From Roseobacter sp. MED193 (GTDB lineage: Bacteria > Pseudomonadota > Alphaproteobacteria > Rhodobacterales > Rhodobacteraceae): DNA of 64,000 nucleotides. Position 1 is the first letter of the stretch. Every line of letters starts with the position of its first letter. The position numbers and the translations under genes were made by a program. Shown in pieces: positions 43,177 through 52,335 of this stretch. The stretch covers positions 1,637,072 to 1,701,071 of the forward strand of contig NZ_CH902583.1 of NCBI RefSeq assembly GCF_000152965.1, in the 5' to 3' direction. The notes beneath the pieces are model-generated. The model saw only the letters and a list, made by a program, of their open reading frames with translations, ran no database searches and had not been told where the DNA came from.

Positions 43177-43620
43177 ATGTCCTTGATCCCGCCCGCCCGC
43201 CCCGTGCTTGGGGCCATCGCTGTGGTTTATCACCTGGGGCAGGTCATTCTCATCCAACGCAAAACCGCGCCCAATATCGGCTGGTGGGGCTTTCCTGGCG
43301 GCCATGTAGAGATGGGCGAAACCGCGCTGCAGGCAGCCACCCGCGAGCTGTTTGAGGAAACAGGCGTTATTGCCCGTCCCCTGGAGTACCTGACCAATGT
43401 CGATGTGCTGCTGCGCGACCCAGTCGGTATGGTGCAAAAACAATACCTGCTGACGGCTGTGCTCTGCGCCTATGAAAGCGGCACCCCCGTGCCAGATGAT
43501 GACGCCCTGCAGGCCTGCTGGCTGCCTGTGGATGAAATCGAAAACCGGGGGCTAGAGCTGATCGACCAGGTCGGTGACGTCGCCCGCCTGGCCCAGCGCA
43601 GGATGTCCCAGCAAGGTTAA
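43177..43620 (+). CDS. Nudix hydrolase
   Basis: A 147-residue pyrophosphohydrolase with the full Nudix box: a Gly-Gly start (residues about 46-47), GHVEMGETALQAATRELFEE and GV, giving GX5EX7REUXEEXGU with all acidic ligands present. Start ATG 43177 follows GGAGAGG; the codon at 43159 is GTG and less likely. It begins 19 bp after the DsbD-N-like gene and may share its transcript. Family members clean up nucleoside or dinucleotide pyrophosphates; the substrate is not readable here. It converges with the RND permease gene, 22 bp away. Confidence 0.9.
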   Translation: MSLIPPARPVLGAIAVVYHLGQVILIQRKTAPNIGWWGFPGGHVEMGETALQAATRELFEETGVIARPLEYLTNVDVLLRDPVGMVQKQYLLTAVLCAYESGTPVPDDDALQACWLPVDEIENRGLELIDQVGDVARLAQRRMSQQG

Positions 43621-43642
43621 ACACAGGCGCAGGTCGGCCGCG

Positions 43643-46600
43643 CTAGGCTGACCGTTGACGCCGGATCCCATAGACCAACGCCGAGAGTAAATAGGCCAGC
43701 AGCGACAAGGCCGCGATACCTGCCAAGGCCATGAGCACCCCCGCCCGCAGTGGCTCCACTGCACCGAGACCGGGCCAGGCGCTGCGCAAAACAGGATGCA
43801 AGGTGCCATTCGCCATGGCCCAACCAAGACTGATGCCCAGCCAACCTAACTGCATTACTGCGGTGCCCAGGACCAGCCAGCGCAGCGGGTTCGCGCCTCC
43901 ACGCAAAGCCCGGCGCAGCGCTGTCAACGGCCGCGCCATGTCCCGCTGGATCGCCACCAGAGCCGGCACCACCAACAGCACCAGCAGCATGCCAAAGCCC
44001 AGACCATAGACCAGCGTAATGACAGTAGGTTTCAGGAACTGCGCCTGTTGCGAGCTTTCATACATCAAAGGCGCCAGCCCCAAAACGGTGGTCAGGGTCG
44101 TCAACATCACCGGCCGCAGCCGGTCTGCCGCCCCGTCAATGATTGACGGAACCAGTCCTCGCGTTTCGGCATATTCATCAATGGTGGTCACCAAAACGAT
44201 GGAATCATTGATAATGATTCCGGTCATCCCCAACAGACCAATCACCGTGAACATGCTCAGCGGCACCCCCCAGAGATAATGTCCCCAGATCGTGCCAACC
44301 AGGCCAAAGGGAATGATCGCCATAACGACAATGGGCCGCGTCCAGCTGGCAAAGATCCAGGCCAGCACCAGATAGATCCCCGCAAGACAGAGGACCAGCC
44401 CGGTGCGCGCGTCATTCAGGAAATCATCCTCCTGCTCGCTGAGGCCCGAAAGGCGCCATTCCACCTGTCGGCGGCTGGCAATATCTGGCAGTATCTCTTC
44501 CTCCAGCGCCTTGCCAATATCAGCGGCACGGGCAGGATCATCCTCGGAGATATCCCCGGTGACGCTGATCAGGCGAATGCCGTTTTCACGCCGCACAGTT
44601 GAAAACCCGGTGCGCTGCTGCACCGACACAATATCCGACAGGGGCACATAGATGCCGGCTGGACTGCGCATCAGAGTGCGCTCCAGAAAGTCTGCTGACA
44701 GCTCATCGCGGGGCAGTTCAACCCGGATTTCGGCGCTACGGGGGCCATCCGGATAGGTGGCGGCTTCAATGCCATTGAGCCGGGCCCGCAGCGCCCGTCC
44801 CAGGGTGTCGATGGTAAAGTCCAGCGATTGTCCCTGCGGGGTCAGCTCCAGCACCACCTCTTCCTTGTCATAGGCGAGGTTATCCTCCACCGCAGAAACC
44901 TCCGGGTAGCGCAGCAGCGCGGTTTTTAGATCCTCAGAGGCCGCTTTCAGGGTCTGCACATCGGCGCCATAAAATTGCACATCCAGCGCGTCACCTCCGG
45001 GCCCCGAACGCCAACTGCGGAAACTGACGGATTCGACCAGCGGATGGTTTTGCACCTCCTCCTGCAGTTCGGCCACAAAGGCAAAGCTGGAATAGCCAGG
45101 CCGCAGATCCGCGTCGATCAGCTCAATCGAGATGCCGCCCAACAGATCTTTATCCTTGGCGTCCACCCCAGACATACCGCGCCCGGCATTACCGCCGACC
45201 TCGGCAATGACAAAATCCACCGGGTTGATGCCATCATAGCGCTCTGCAAAGGAGGCACCGGTGGCGGCGGTGGCACGCTGCATCTCCGCCATCATCATCA
45301 AGGTGTCAGCGCGGGTCGCACCTTCGGCCATGGCAAAATTACCGGTGACAGAGCCACGTTCCGGCGCGTTGAAAAACCGCCATTTGACATCGCCGCCAAT
45401 GAACAGGGCCATCTGGCTGGCCAGAATGGTCACTGCACCCGCCACCACCACATAGCGCGCCTGCACCACCAGCGACATCAAGGGACGGAACAGGTGATCG
45501 CGCACCCAGCGAAAGCCGCGATTGACCATGCGGTTGGGCCAGTCATACCAATGATCCTTTTGCGCATGGGTCAGCGCATGGGCCATGTGGTGTGGCAGGA
45601 TCAAAAAACACTCCATCAAAGAGGCCGCCAGCACCGCAATCACGGTAAAGGGAATGTCGCGGATCAGATCGCCAAAGCGCCCGCCAATGGCCGTGAGCCC
45701 AAAGAAGGCAATGATGGTGGTCAGAGTGGCGGCAAAGACCGGCATCGCCATGCGACGGGCGGCATTTTCAGCCGCCTGCATCGGGGTTTCATTCAGGCGG
45801 CGCACCCGGAAATCAGCGTGTTCTCCCACCACAATGGCATCATCCACCACGATCCCAAGGGTAATGATCAACCCAAAAAGGCTGATCATATTGATTGTGA
45901 TACCAGCGGCATACATCAGCGCAACGGCGGCAAACATCGCCGCCGGAATACCCGCAGCCACCCAGAATGCGATGCGGCTATTGAGGAACAAGAACAACAG
46001 TGCCAAGACCAGCCCAAGGCCCATCAGGCCGTTGTCGATCAGGATATTCAGCCTGTCCGAAATCGCAGCAGCGCGGGTTCGGATCAGCTCTGCGGTCACG
46101 CCCTTCGGCAGGGTGGTTTGCAGCGCATCGACCACCTCTTGCACCTGGGCCTGAATGGCAATTGCATTGCCCTGATCCGAACGATCCACTCGGATCGACA
46201 TGGCCGGGTTTTCGCCGACAAAATAGGATCTGTTGCGGTCCACCCCTTCGCGGGTGACCCGCGCCAGATCGCCAATGGTCAGCACCGAACCATCGGCCTG
46301 GGTGCGTAGCACGATGCCTTCGATTTCTTCCGGACTGCGCTTTTCGCGCCCAGTCCGCACCCGGGTATTGGCCCCGGTCACATCGCCTGCGGGGTCGGCA
46401 TCGACCTCAGCCGCGATGGCGTTGGCAATATCGCTCATGGAAATATCATGGGTGATCAGACTGTAAGAGGGCACCTCCACCAGGGTTTGTGGCGCGGCAA
46501 GTCCGCGAATGGTGGTGCGGGTGACGCCGACCTCGAACAGGCGCACCACCAGTTCATCCGCTAAAAGCCCAAGCTGATCCGGCGCAAGCGGCCCGGTGAT

Positions 46601-47044
46601 CACCACATCTGTTACCCGGTCACGCCAGGCGCCACGCCGGACCCTGGGCTCCTCTGCCTCTTCCGGCAGGCTGGTGATTGCATCTACGGCCGTTTGAACC
46701 TCATCCGCCGCCAGGGCCATATCTCGACCAGGTTCAAAATCCAGCACGATCGAGGCGCTGCCTTCGCGCGAGGAAGCCGTGCTTTCCTCGACGCCATCCA
46801 CCGCCAGCAGGGCGGGCTCCAACAGCTGCACAATGGCCCCGTCAACATCTTCTGGTCCAGCTCCGTCCCAGGTCACATTAACGGTGACGGTTTCCACGAT
46901 CACATCTGGGAAAAACTGCGCCCGCATCTTTGGGATCGCTGCAGTGCCCAGCAGCAAAAGGACCAGCAACAGCAGGTTCGCAGCGGTGCGGTGTCTGGTA
47001 AAATAGCTCAGCAGGCCACCAGCCGGGCGAGACAGATCACGCAT
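43643..47044 (-). CDS. RND-family efflux permease
   Basis: Inner-membrane proton-driven pump of 1133 residues with the AcrB-type duplicated layout: TM1 near 14-35, a large periplasmic loop, six TM helices between about 335 and 540, a second loop, and the last TM block after about 860. The proton-relay Asp pair is in GIVVDDAIVVGEH near 397-398. It is coupled to the adaptor gene ending four bases before its start. It needs an outer-membrane TolC-like factor, which is outside the window. Substrate unknown; it is closer in style to the general HAE2/AcrB-like group than to CzcA. Confidence 0.93.
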   Translation of the reverse strand: MRDLSRPAGGLLSYFTRHRTAANLLLLVLLLLGTAAIPKMRAQFFPDVIVETVTVNVTWDGAGPEDVDGAIVQLLEPALLAVDGVEESTASSREGSASIVLDFEPGRDMALAADEVQTAVDAITSLPEEAEEPRVRRGAWRDRVTDVVITGPLAPDQLGLLADELVVRLFEVGVTRTTIRGLAAPQTLVEVPSYSLITHDISMSDIANAIAAEVDADPAGDVTGANTRVRTGREKRSPEEIEGIVLRTQADGSVLTIGDLARVTREGVDRNRSYFVGENPAMSIRVDRSDQGNAIAIQAQVQEVVDALQTTLPKGVTAELIRTRAAAISDRLNILIDNGLMGLGLVLALLFLFLNSRIAFWVAAGIPAAMFAAVALMYAAGITINMISLFGLIITLGIVVDDAIVVGEHADFRVRRLNETPMQAAENAARRMAMPVFAATLTTIIAFFGLTAIGGRFGDLIRDIPFTVIAVLAASLMECFLILPHHMAHALTHAQKDHWYDWPNRMVNRGFRWVRDHLFRPLMSLVVQARYVVVAGAVTILASQMALFIGGDVKWRFFNAPERGSVTGNFAMAEGATRADTLMMMAEMQRATAATGASFAERYDGINPVDFVIAEVGGNAGRGMSGVDAKDKDLLGGISIELIDADLRPGYSSFAFVAELQEEVQNHPLVESVSFRSWRSGPGGDALDVQFYGADVQTLKAASEDLKTALLRYPEVSAVEDNLAYDKEEVVLELTPQGQSLDFTIDTLGRALRARLNGIEAATYPDGPRSAEIRVELPRDELSADFLERTLMRSPAGIYVPLSDIVSVQQRTGFSTVRRENGIRLISVTGDISEDDPARAADIGKALEEEILPDIASRRQVEWRLSGLSEQEDDFLNDARTGLVLCLAGIYLVLAWIFASWTRPIVVMAIIPFGLVGTIWGHYLWGVPLSMFTVIGLLGMTGIIINDSIVLVTTIDEYAETRGLVPSIIDGAADRLRPVMLTTLTTVLGLAPLMYESSQQAQFLKPTVITLVYGLGFGMLLVLLVVPALVAIQRDMARPLTALRRALRGGANPLRWLVLGTAVMQLGWLGISLGWAMANGTLHPVLRSAWPGLGAVEPLRAGVLMALAGIAALSLLAYLLSALVYGIRRQRSA

Positions 47045-47047
47045 GGC

Positions 47048-48508
47048 TTATCCCCCCATCCGGGCTTCGATCCGATCAACCAGTTTGGCGGGCACCTGTG
47101 TCTTGGCCAGGGTCGCCAGGATCCGTTCTTTCGCCGCCTCCGGCAGGCGCGCGCTCCCTTCGACGGCAGAGACAAGTTTGGCGCGGCGCTCTTGGGAGAG
47201 CTCGATCATTTCTGGCATTGGCGCGCCCGTGGCTTCGGCCCCCTGATGCAGGGGACGCACCCGGATTCCCGCCCCCAAGAGCGGCGTGCGGCCAGTGACC
47301 ACCTGACGCCCCGAAAGGCCCGCGCCACGGATCAGCACATCATCGCCCTGACGGCGCATCAACTCTACCGGCAGCGCCTCCAATCGGTCCTCTGCCCCCA
47401 GCACCAACACAGTCCCGTCCGAACCCAACGCAGAGGCCGGCACCCGCGCCACGGCCGCGAGCGGTGGCTCGCTCACCTTGACAGTGACAAAATCGCCCGG
47501 CTTGAACCCCGGTGCCAGATCCAGGTTGGCATAGAGCAGACGTCCGGTCTGTCCCTCCCCGACCGCGCCACTGGCGCGCGACAGTTGGCCTGTGGCCTCT
47601 AGCCCGGCGCCTGCCGCATCCAGTGTCACCCGCACAGGCGCCTGGGTCAGATGCCCCTCTGCATCAAGGAGACGCGCATATTGCAAGGTCGAGACCCGGA
47701 AAACAGCCTCCAACTGATCCGCATCGACCAATTCTGCCAGCTTTTCATTGGCAGAGACCAAGCGCCCCTCGACCAGGGTAACGGCCTGTAGCCTGCCACC
47801 AAAACGGGCGCGCAGGGTGGTATCGGCAAGGTCACGTTTTGCCGTATCGAGAGCAATTTGGCTGCGCGCAACGCGAGTGGCTGCCTGATCAACGCGGGCC
47901 TCGGCCTGGCTGACGGCCTGACGGCGCGAAATCACAGTCTGGCGGGCCTGCACCGCAGTGAGCTCTGCCGCTTCCACGGCTGCTGTGGTGCCGACCCCAC
48001 GGGCCTGCAAATCCAACTGGCGCTGATGCGCCCGGGCGCGCAATTGCGCCTGATCCTGCGTCGCCGCCAACTCATCATTGGCCAGGATGAGATCCCGCCC
48101 TGCATCGCGTTCCTCAGCCCGGGCATCCAGCATGTCAGCCTCAGCCTGTTCCAAAGCAGCCTGTGCATCCGAGGGGTCAATCTGCACCAGGATTTCGCCA
48201 GCGCTGACCCTGCCGCCCTCTTCAAAGCTGTCGGACAAAACCGTAACCCGCCCGCCCTGGGCGCTACGCAGTTCCAGCGTTCGGCGACTTTCCACCCGCC
48301 CAAAGGCGATCAGTTCCGGTGTGATCTCCTGCAACTCTGCCGTGACCAGGTTTACCGCAAAGACACGCTCCCGCACCGGGGGCTTACGCGGTTCTGCATT
48401 CAGTCGCGACTGCACCGCGCTAACCACCATCTGCCCTGCATAAAGCAAGAGCGCAGCCGTGACCGCCGCGAGAAACAAACCTGTCAAACTATGCCGCAGA
48501 AAGCGCAT
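47048..48508 (-). CDS. RND efflux periplasmic adaptor (membrane fusion protein)
   Basis: A 486-residue adaptor that links the inner-membrane pump to an outer-membrane channel. Seen: an N-terminal signal/anchor helix (about 8-30), the lipoyl-like half motif GRVESRRTLELRSAQGGRV near 71-89 and its partner GGRLQAVTLVEGRLV near 243-257, a long alpha hairpin coiled coil between (about 110-235, Ala/Arg/Glu-rich) and beta-barrel domains after 260. A C-terminal helical tail of about 45 residues is added. The permease gene starts 3 bp after its stop. Confidence 0.92.
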   Translation of the reverse strand: MRFLRHSLTGLFLAAVTAALLLYAGQMVVSAVQSRLNAEPRKPPVRERVFAVNLVTAELQEITPELIAFGRVESRRTLELRSAQGGRVTVLSDSFEEGGRVSAGEILVQIDPSDAQAALEQAEADMLDARAEERDAGRDLILANDELAATQDQAQLRARAHQRQLDLQARGVGTTAAVEAAELTAVQARQTVISRRQAVSQAEARVDQAATRVARSQIALDTAKRDLADTTLRARFGGRLQAVTLVEGRLVSANEKLAELVDADQLEAVFRVSTLQYARLLDAEGHLTQAPVRVTLDAAGAGLEATGQLSRASGAVGEGQTGRLLYANLDLAPGFKPGDFVTVKVSEPPLAAVARVPASALGSDGTVLVLGAEDRLEALPVELMRRQGDDVLIRGAGLSGRQVVTGRTPLLGAGIRVRPLHQGAEATGAPMPEMIELSQERRAKLVSAVEGSARLPEAAKERILATLAKTQVPAKLVDRIEARMGG

Positions 48509-48548
48509 GCTCTATTCCCTTTGGTGGCCGGAGATCCGCCGTGCTACC

Positions 48549-48587
48549 GATTATTACGTATAATCAGCCCTGACAGATCACCGTCAA
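48549..48587 (-). promoter_or_regulatory. Predicted promoter and overlapping dyad before the RND operon
   Basis: On the minus strand TTGACG (48587-48582), 16-bp spacer and GATTAT (48565-48560) look like a sigma-70 promoter. A perfect dyad GATTAT-N5-ATAATC (48549-48565) covers the -10, 41 bp before the adaptor ATG, as expected for a repressor operator. The regulator is not adjacent. Confidence 0.5.
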
Positions 48588-48666
48588 AGCCTTAAAATGC
48601 CACTTCTTTGGTGGCCTTCACCTTTGAATATACTCTTTGTCTTGCAGATTTACACGCGCGGCTGCG

Positions 48667-49209
48667 TTACTTCCGTCGCTGTGTTTCGGTCAAACGTGGC
48701 ATTATTTCCACAAAATTGCAGGGGCGGTGACGATAATCCAGCTGCATCGCTAGAATTTCATCCCAACCATCCTTGCAGGCACCGGGACTGCCGGGCAGTG
48801 CAAACAGATAGGTCCCACCCGCGACTCCACCTGTGGCCCGCGACTGTACCGCTGAGGTGCCGATCTTTTTCATCGACACGATGGTAAAGACAGTGCCAAA
48901 GGCATCGATTTCTTTTTCATAGACGTCGCGGTGGGCCTCTACCGTCACATCGCGCCCCGTGAGCCCCGTGCCGCCAGTGGAAATCACCACGTCTACCTCC
49001 GGGTCTGCGACCCAGGTCCGCAGCTGATCAGCGATCTCGCCGCGTTCATCTGGCATGATCTGACGATCGGCAAGGACATGCCCCGCCGCCTGCAGCCGGT
49101 CCACCAGCACCTGCCCCGAGCGGTCCTCCTCCAGACTGCGGCTGTCAGAGACGGTGAGAATGGCGATGCGAACCGGGATGAACGCCTTGGTTTCGTCAAT
49201 ACGTGACAT
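48667..49209 (-). CDS. moaB: Molybdenum cofactor biosynthesis protein MoaB
   Basis: Trimeric molybdopterin-binding protein of the MoaB/Mog fold, 180 residues; thought to adenylylate molybdopterin or to be redundant with MogA. Seen: RIAILTVSDSRS near 14-25, VISTGGTGLTGRDVTVEA near 76-93, and FALPGSPGACKDGWDEIL near 137-154, all conserved. ATG 49209 follows AGGA and begins eight bases after the stop of the LysE gene. It is part of a minus-strand run UDG-phosphoesterase-LysE-moaB, apart from the Moco cluster at 30.6-34.5 kb. Confidence 0.93.
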   Translation of the reverse strand: MSRIDETKAFIPVRIAILTVSDSRSLEEDRSGQVLVDRLQAAGHVLADRQIMPDERGEIADQLRTWVADPEVDVVISTGGTGLTGRDVTVEAHRDVYEKEIDAFGTVFTIVSMKKIGTSAVQSRATGGVAGGTYLFALPGSPGACKDGWDEILAMQLDYRHRPCNFVEIMPRLTETQRRK

Positions 49210-49217
49210 AGCAGTCC

Positions 49218-49841
49218 TCATGTTCTTTGCAAAAGCGCGAGCCTGAGAGCCAGCCCCGCAAAAATCCCCGCCGATATACGGCCCAGCCAAATGGCCGAGC
49301 CCGAAGACGGGGCCAAAAAGCGCCCCATTGAGCTGCCAAAGACCCCGACCAGCCCATTGATGACAAAGCCGCCCAGTGCAAGCACCAGCCCAAAGATCAG
49401 GAACTGCCCCAGCACCGGCCCGGCCTCAGGCACCACAAACTGCGGCACAAAGGCCAACACAAAGAGGATCACCTTTGGATTGGTCAGATTAACCCAAAAC
49501 CCGGCGCGAAAAGCGTGGGACGCCGACACCGGCGGCTGGCCGGGCAGCGCCGCGGTGGGCGCTTTTAGCGCTCCCCAGGCAAGATAGAGCAGATAGGCCA
49601 CGCCAAGCCAGCGGATCACATCAAACAGCCCCGGCAGTGACTTCACAACCGCGCCGAGCCCCAGCCCGGCCAGCGCCACATGCACCATCCCCCCGGCAGA
49701 GATCCCCGCACTGGCCGCCAGCGCCGATCCGCGCCCCGACCGCAGCCCCTGTCCCAGACAGAACATCATGTCCGCTCCAGGGGTCAGGTTCAGCGCCAAG
49801 GCCGCCGGTACAAAGGTCAATAGAGAGATGGGGTCAATCAT
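49218..49841 (-). CDS. LysE/RhtB-family translocator
   Basis: A 207-residue exporter with about six TM helices. Seen: the family start PISLLTFVPAALALNLTPGADMMFCLGQ (the NLTPGADM loop near 18-25), GLRSGRGSALAASAGIS and the FWVNLTNPKVILF motif near 115-127. The family exports amino acids and derivatives; substrate not given by sequence. It starts inside the phosphoesterase stop (ATGA) and ends 8 bp before moaB, so it is in a tightly packed operon of unrelated functions. Confidence 0.9.
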   Translation of the reverse strand: MIDPISLLTFVPAALALNLTPGADMMFCLGQGLRSGRGSALAASAGISAGGMVHVALAGLGLGAVVKSLPGLFDVIRWLGVAYLLYLAWGALKAPTAALPGQPPVSASHAFRAGFWVNLTNPKVILFVLAFVPQFVVPEAGPVLGQFLIFGLVLALGGFVINGLVGVFGSSMGRFLAPSSGSAIWLGRISAGIFAGLALRLALLQRT

Positions 49842-50437
49842 AGTGTAACGTCAAAAAAGTTGGAGGTCGGCCCCAGATTGGCGGCCAGGGTTGTGCCAAT
49901 CTGGCCGCGAAAGCCCCAGCTGTCGTGAATATGGCCAAACAGGGCCAATTGCGGCTGCAATCGTTCCACCGCCTGCAGGATCGCCGTGGAGCCAACAGAG
50001 GTTCCCAGCGATGTCGCGTCCCCCTGCCCCTTGGGCGGGGAGTGACAGATCAGGATATCGGCGTGCTGACAGCCTGCCAGCAGCGCCTCAGCGTCTTTCT
50101 CTGACAAATCATACGACCATTCGCCAAAAGGCGTTTGCGGAATACCACCGCCAAGGCCAAAGATCTGCAGCCCTTCAAACTCCATCCGCTCACCGTGCAG
50201 CACATGCATGCCTGGCAGGGCGGCCGCGCGCAGTTCCTCGGCGCTTTCGGCATTGCCTGGCACGGTGATCAGCGGCGTTTTGATATCGGACAAAAGTGCC
50301 ATGGCCCGGTCCAGGCCCTTGCGATGGTTGCAGAAATCCCCAGCGCCAACCACAAGATCCGCCTGATCACTGGCCGCAACCAGCTCTGCCGCATGGGCAG
50401 CGCCGAGGTGCAGATCGGAAAAAGCCATGATTTTCAT
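49838..50437 (-). CDS. Calcineurin-like metallophosphoesterase
   Basis: A 199-residue enzyme. Seen: AFSDLHLGAAHAAEL at 5-19 (DxH motif), VGAGDFCNH near 30-38 (GDxxxxH form), PGNAES near 60, ICHSPPKG near 130 and LFGHIHDSWG near 165 (GHxH). All metal ligands of the di-metal site are visible, with GNAE in place of the commoner GNHD. The start is ATG 50437, with a weak GGGA tract upstream; a Met three codons later is possible. Substrate unknown. It follows the glycosylase gene by 13 bp and overlaps lysE by 4. Confidence 0.88.
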   Translation of the reverse strand: MKIMAFSDLHLGAAHAAELVAASDQADLVVGAGDFCNHRKGLDRAMALLSDIKTPLITVPGNAESAEELRAAALPGMHVLHGERMEFEGLQIFGLGGGIPQTPFGEWSYDLSEKDAEALLAGCQHADILICHSPPKGQGDATSLGTSVGSTAILQAVERLQPQLALFGHIHDSWGFRGQIGTTLAANLGPTSNFFDVTL

Positions 50438-50450
50438 CTGAAAATGATCC

Positions 50451-51251
50451 CTAGTTTGGCGCGCCAAGCCGTGCTTTCAGCTCCAAAAGATCCGCCCAGG
50501 CGGCGCGTTTCTGATCCGGCTGGCGCAGCAGGTAGGCCGGATGGAACATCGGCAGGACGGGTTTACCCCAGGCCTCGGCCCAGGTGCCACGCAGCCGGGT
50601 GATGCCGCGTTTGCCCAGCACCGCCTGACAGCTGATATTGCCCATCAGCACCAGGATCTCCGGCTGGGCCAGTTCCACATGGCGCTCCAGAAAGGGCAGC
50701 ATCATATCGATTTCCTCAGGGCTGGGATCGCGGTTTTGCTGTGGCCGCCAGGGCAACACATTGGTGATATAGACGTTTTTATCTCGTCCCAGATCAATGG
50801 CCTGCAGCATCCGGTCCAGCAACTGCCCCGCCGCGCCCACAAAGGGCTTCCCTTGCTGATCCTCATCGCGCCCTGGGGCCTCGCCGATCACCATCACCCG
50901 CGCCCCCGGTTGGCCATCAGCAAAGACCAGATTGCGCGCGCCCATTTTCAGATCGCAATGGCGGTACTCAGCCATGGCCGCCCTCAGCGAGGGCAGCTCG
51001 GCGGCGGCGGCAGCGGCTTTGCGCGCCTCGGCCACGGGATCCACCGGTTTTGGCTTGGGGGCAACCGGCGGCGGCATGCCCGGTTTTTGCCCTGGCTGTT
51101 GTCCGGCTTGCTGTCCCTGACGGCCCTTGGGCGCAGGCGCTGCAAGTTCATAGCGGTTGACCGGCTCTTCACACAGGGCCTCGGTGGCGCCAAGCTCCAC
51201 CTGCCACTCCAACAGCGCTTTAGCGCTCCAATAATCAATTGCCGATTCCAT
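50451..51251 (-). CDS. Family-4-like uracil-DNA glycosylase lacking most Fe-S cysteines
   Basis: Removes uracil from DNA in base-excision repair; 266 residues. Seen: an extra N-terminal Pro/Gln-rich region (about 36-75), the catalytic [15 protein letters not shown] at 123-137, [14 protein letters not shown] near 163-176, [11 protein letters not shown] near 203 and HPAYLLR at 237-243. Family 4 enzymes normally hold a [4Fe-4S] cluster with four cysteines. Here only Cys99 matches; Trp168 and Met183/184 stand where two others are expected and the CxxC partner is Tyr/Arg. The fold is likely kept without a cluster. Divergent from pyrB. Confidence 0.88.
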   Translation of the reverse strand: MESAIDYWSAKALLEWQVELGATEALCEEPVNRYELAAPAPKGRQGQQAGQQPGQKPGMPPPVAPKPKPVDPVAEARKAAAAAAELPSLRAAMAEYRHCDLKMGARNLVFADGQPGARVMVIGEAPGRDEDQQGKPFVGAAGQLLDRMLQAIDLGRDKNVYITNVLPWRPQQNRDPSPEEIDMMLPFLERHVELAQPEILVLMGNISCQAVLGKRGITRLRGTWAEAWGKPVLPMFHPAYLLRQPDQKRAAWADLLELKARLGAPN

Positions 51252-51324
51252 GGCCTAAGCTACCCTGCCGCGCGGCCAAGCGAAACACCCCTCATGCAGG
51301 CCCTTTTGACGCTCCTTGCATGCC

Positions 51325-51353
51325 TTGCCCGTCAGGACCAAGCTGCCTATAAG
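51325..51353 (+). promoter_or_regulatory. Predicted sigma-70 promoter of pyrB
   Basis: TTGCCC (51325-51330), 17-bp spacer, TATAAG (51348-51353), 27 bp before the pyrB ATG. No attenuator hairpin with a T tract is visible between it and pyrB. Confidence 0.4.
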
Positions 51354-51380
51354 ATGCGCCAAACAGAGCGGAGCTGCCCC

Positions 51381-52331
51381 ATGTCTTTCGACCACCGTCA
51401 CCTGCTTGGCATCGAGACCCTAAAGCCGCATGAGATCACGGCGCTTCTGGATCTCGCCGACAGCTATGTCGACCTGAACCGCCGCCCCGAAAAACATGCA
51501 GAGACGCTGGCGGGGCTCACCCAGATCAACATGTTCTTTGAAAACTCCACCCGCACCCAGGCCAGTTTTGAGATCGCCGGAAAGCGACTGGGTGCTGATG
51601 TGATGAATATGGCGATGCAGGCCTCCTCGATCAAAAAGGGCGAAACCCTGATTGATACCGCTATGACCCTGAACGCCATGCACCCGGATCTGCTGGTGGT
51701 GCGTCATCCCCATTCCGGCGCCGTTGATCTCTTGGCACAAAAGGTCAACTGTGCGGTGCTGAATGCCGGCGATGGCAAGCACGAGCACCCAACCCAGGCC
51801 CTGCTGGACGCGCTGACGATACGCCGCGCCAAGGGCCGGTTGCACCGGCTGAACATCGCCATCTGCGGCGATGTCGCCCATAGCCGCGTGGCACGCTCGA
51901 ACCTGATCCTGCTGGGTAAGATGGAAAACCGCATTCGCCTGATCGGTCCACCAACGCTGGTGCCCGGCCAGTTCGCCGAATTTGGTGCCGAGATTTATGA
52001 CGACATGCACGAAGGCCTCAAGGACGTCGATGTGGTGATGATGCTGCGCCTGCAAAAGGAGCGGATGGACGGCGGCTTTATCCCCTCCGAGCGGGAGTAC
52101 TATCACCGCTACGGGCTGGACGCAGACAAGCTTGCGCTTGCGAAACCCGATGCCATTGTCATGCACCCCGGCCCGATGAACCGCGGCGTTGAAATTGACG
52201 GCACCCTTGCCGATGACATCAACCGCTCGGTCATTCAGGAGCAGGTGGAAATGGGCGTTGCCGTGCGCATGGCAGCGATGGACCTGCTGGCACAGAACCT
52301 GCGTAAACGCCGCCTGGCAGAGGCCAGCTGA
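51381..52331 (+). CDS. pyrB: Aspartate carbamoyltransferase catalytic subunit
   Basis: Condenses carbamoyl phosphate and aspartate to carbamoyl-aspartate in pyrimidine synthesis; 316 residues. Seen: [13 protein letters not shown] near 51-63 (STRT carbamoyl-phosphate loop), KGETLIDT near 88, the carbamoyl loop [19 protein letters not shown] near 133-143, [13 protein letters not shown] near 160 and the [12 protein letters not shown] loop near 260. ATG 51381 gives the normal length; the frame open to 50541 is antisense to the glycosylase. The regulatory subunit pyrI is absent, as is usual when PyrB pairs with a PyrC-like partner. Confidence 0.96.
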   Translation: MSFDHRHLLGIETLKPHEITALLDLADSYVDLNRRPEKHAETLAGLTQINMFFENSTRTQASFEIAGKRLGADVMNMAMQASSIKKGETLIDTAMTLNAMHPDLLVVRHPHSGAVDLLAQKVNCAVLNAGDGKHEHPTQALLDALTIRRAKGRLHRLNIAICGDVAHSRVARSNLILLGKMENRIRLIGPPTLVPGQFAEFGAEIYDDMHEGLKDVDVVMMLRLQKERMDGGFIPSEREYYHRYGLDADKLALAKPDAIVMHPGPMNRGVEIDGTLADDINRSVIQEQVEMGVAVRMAAMDLLAQNLRKRRLAEAS

Positions 52332-52335
52332 TCGC

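Noticed and set aside
44975-46309. 444-codon open frame on the plus strand opposite the RND permease
   Set aside because: It lies fully antisense to a well-supported gene, has His/Gln-rich low-complexity content and no motif or ribosome-binding site; long shadows are common at this GC.
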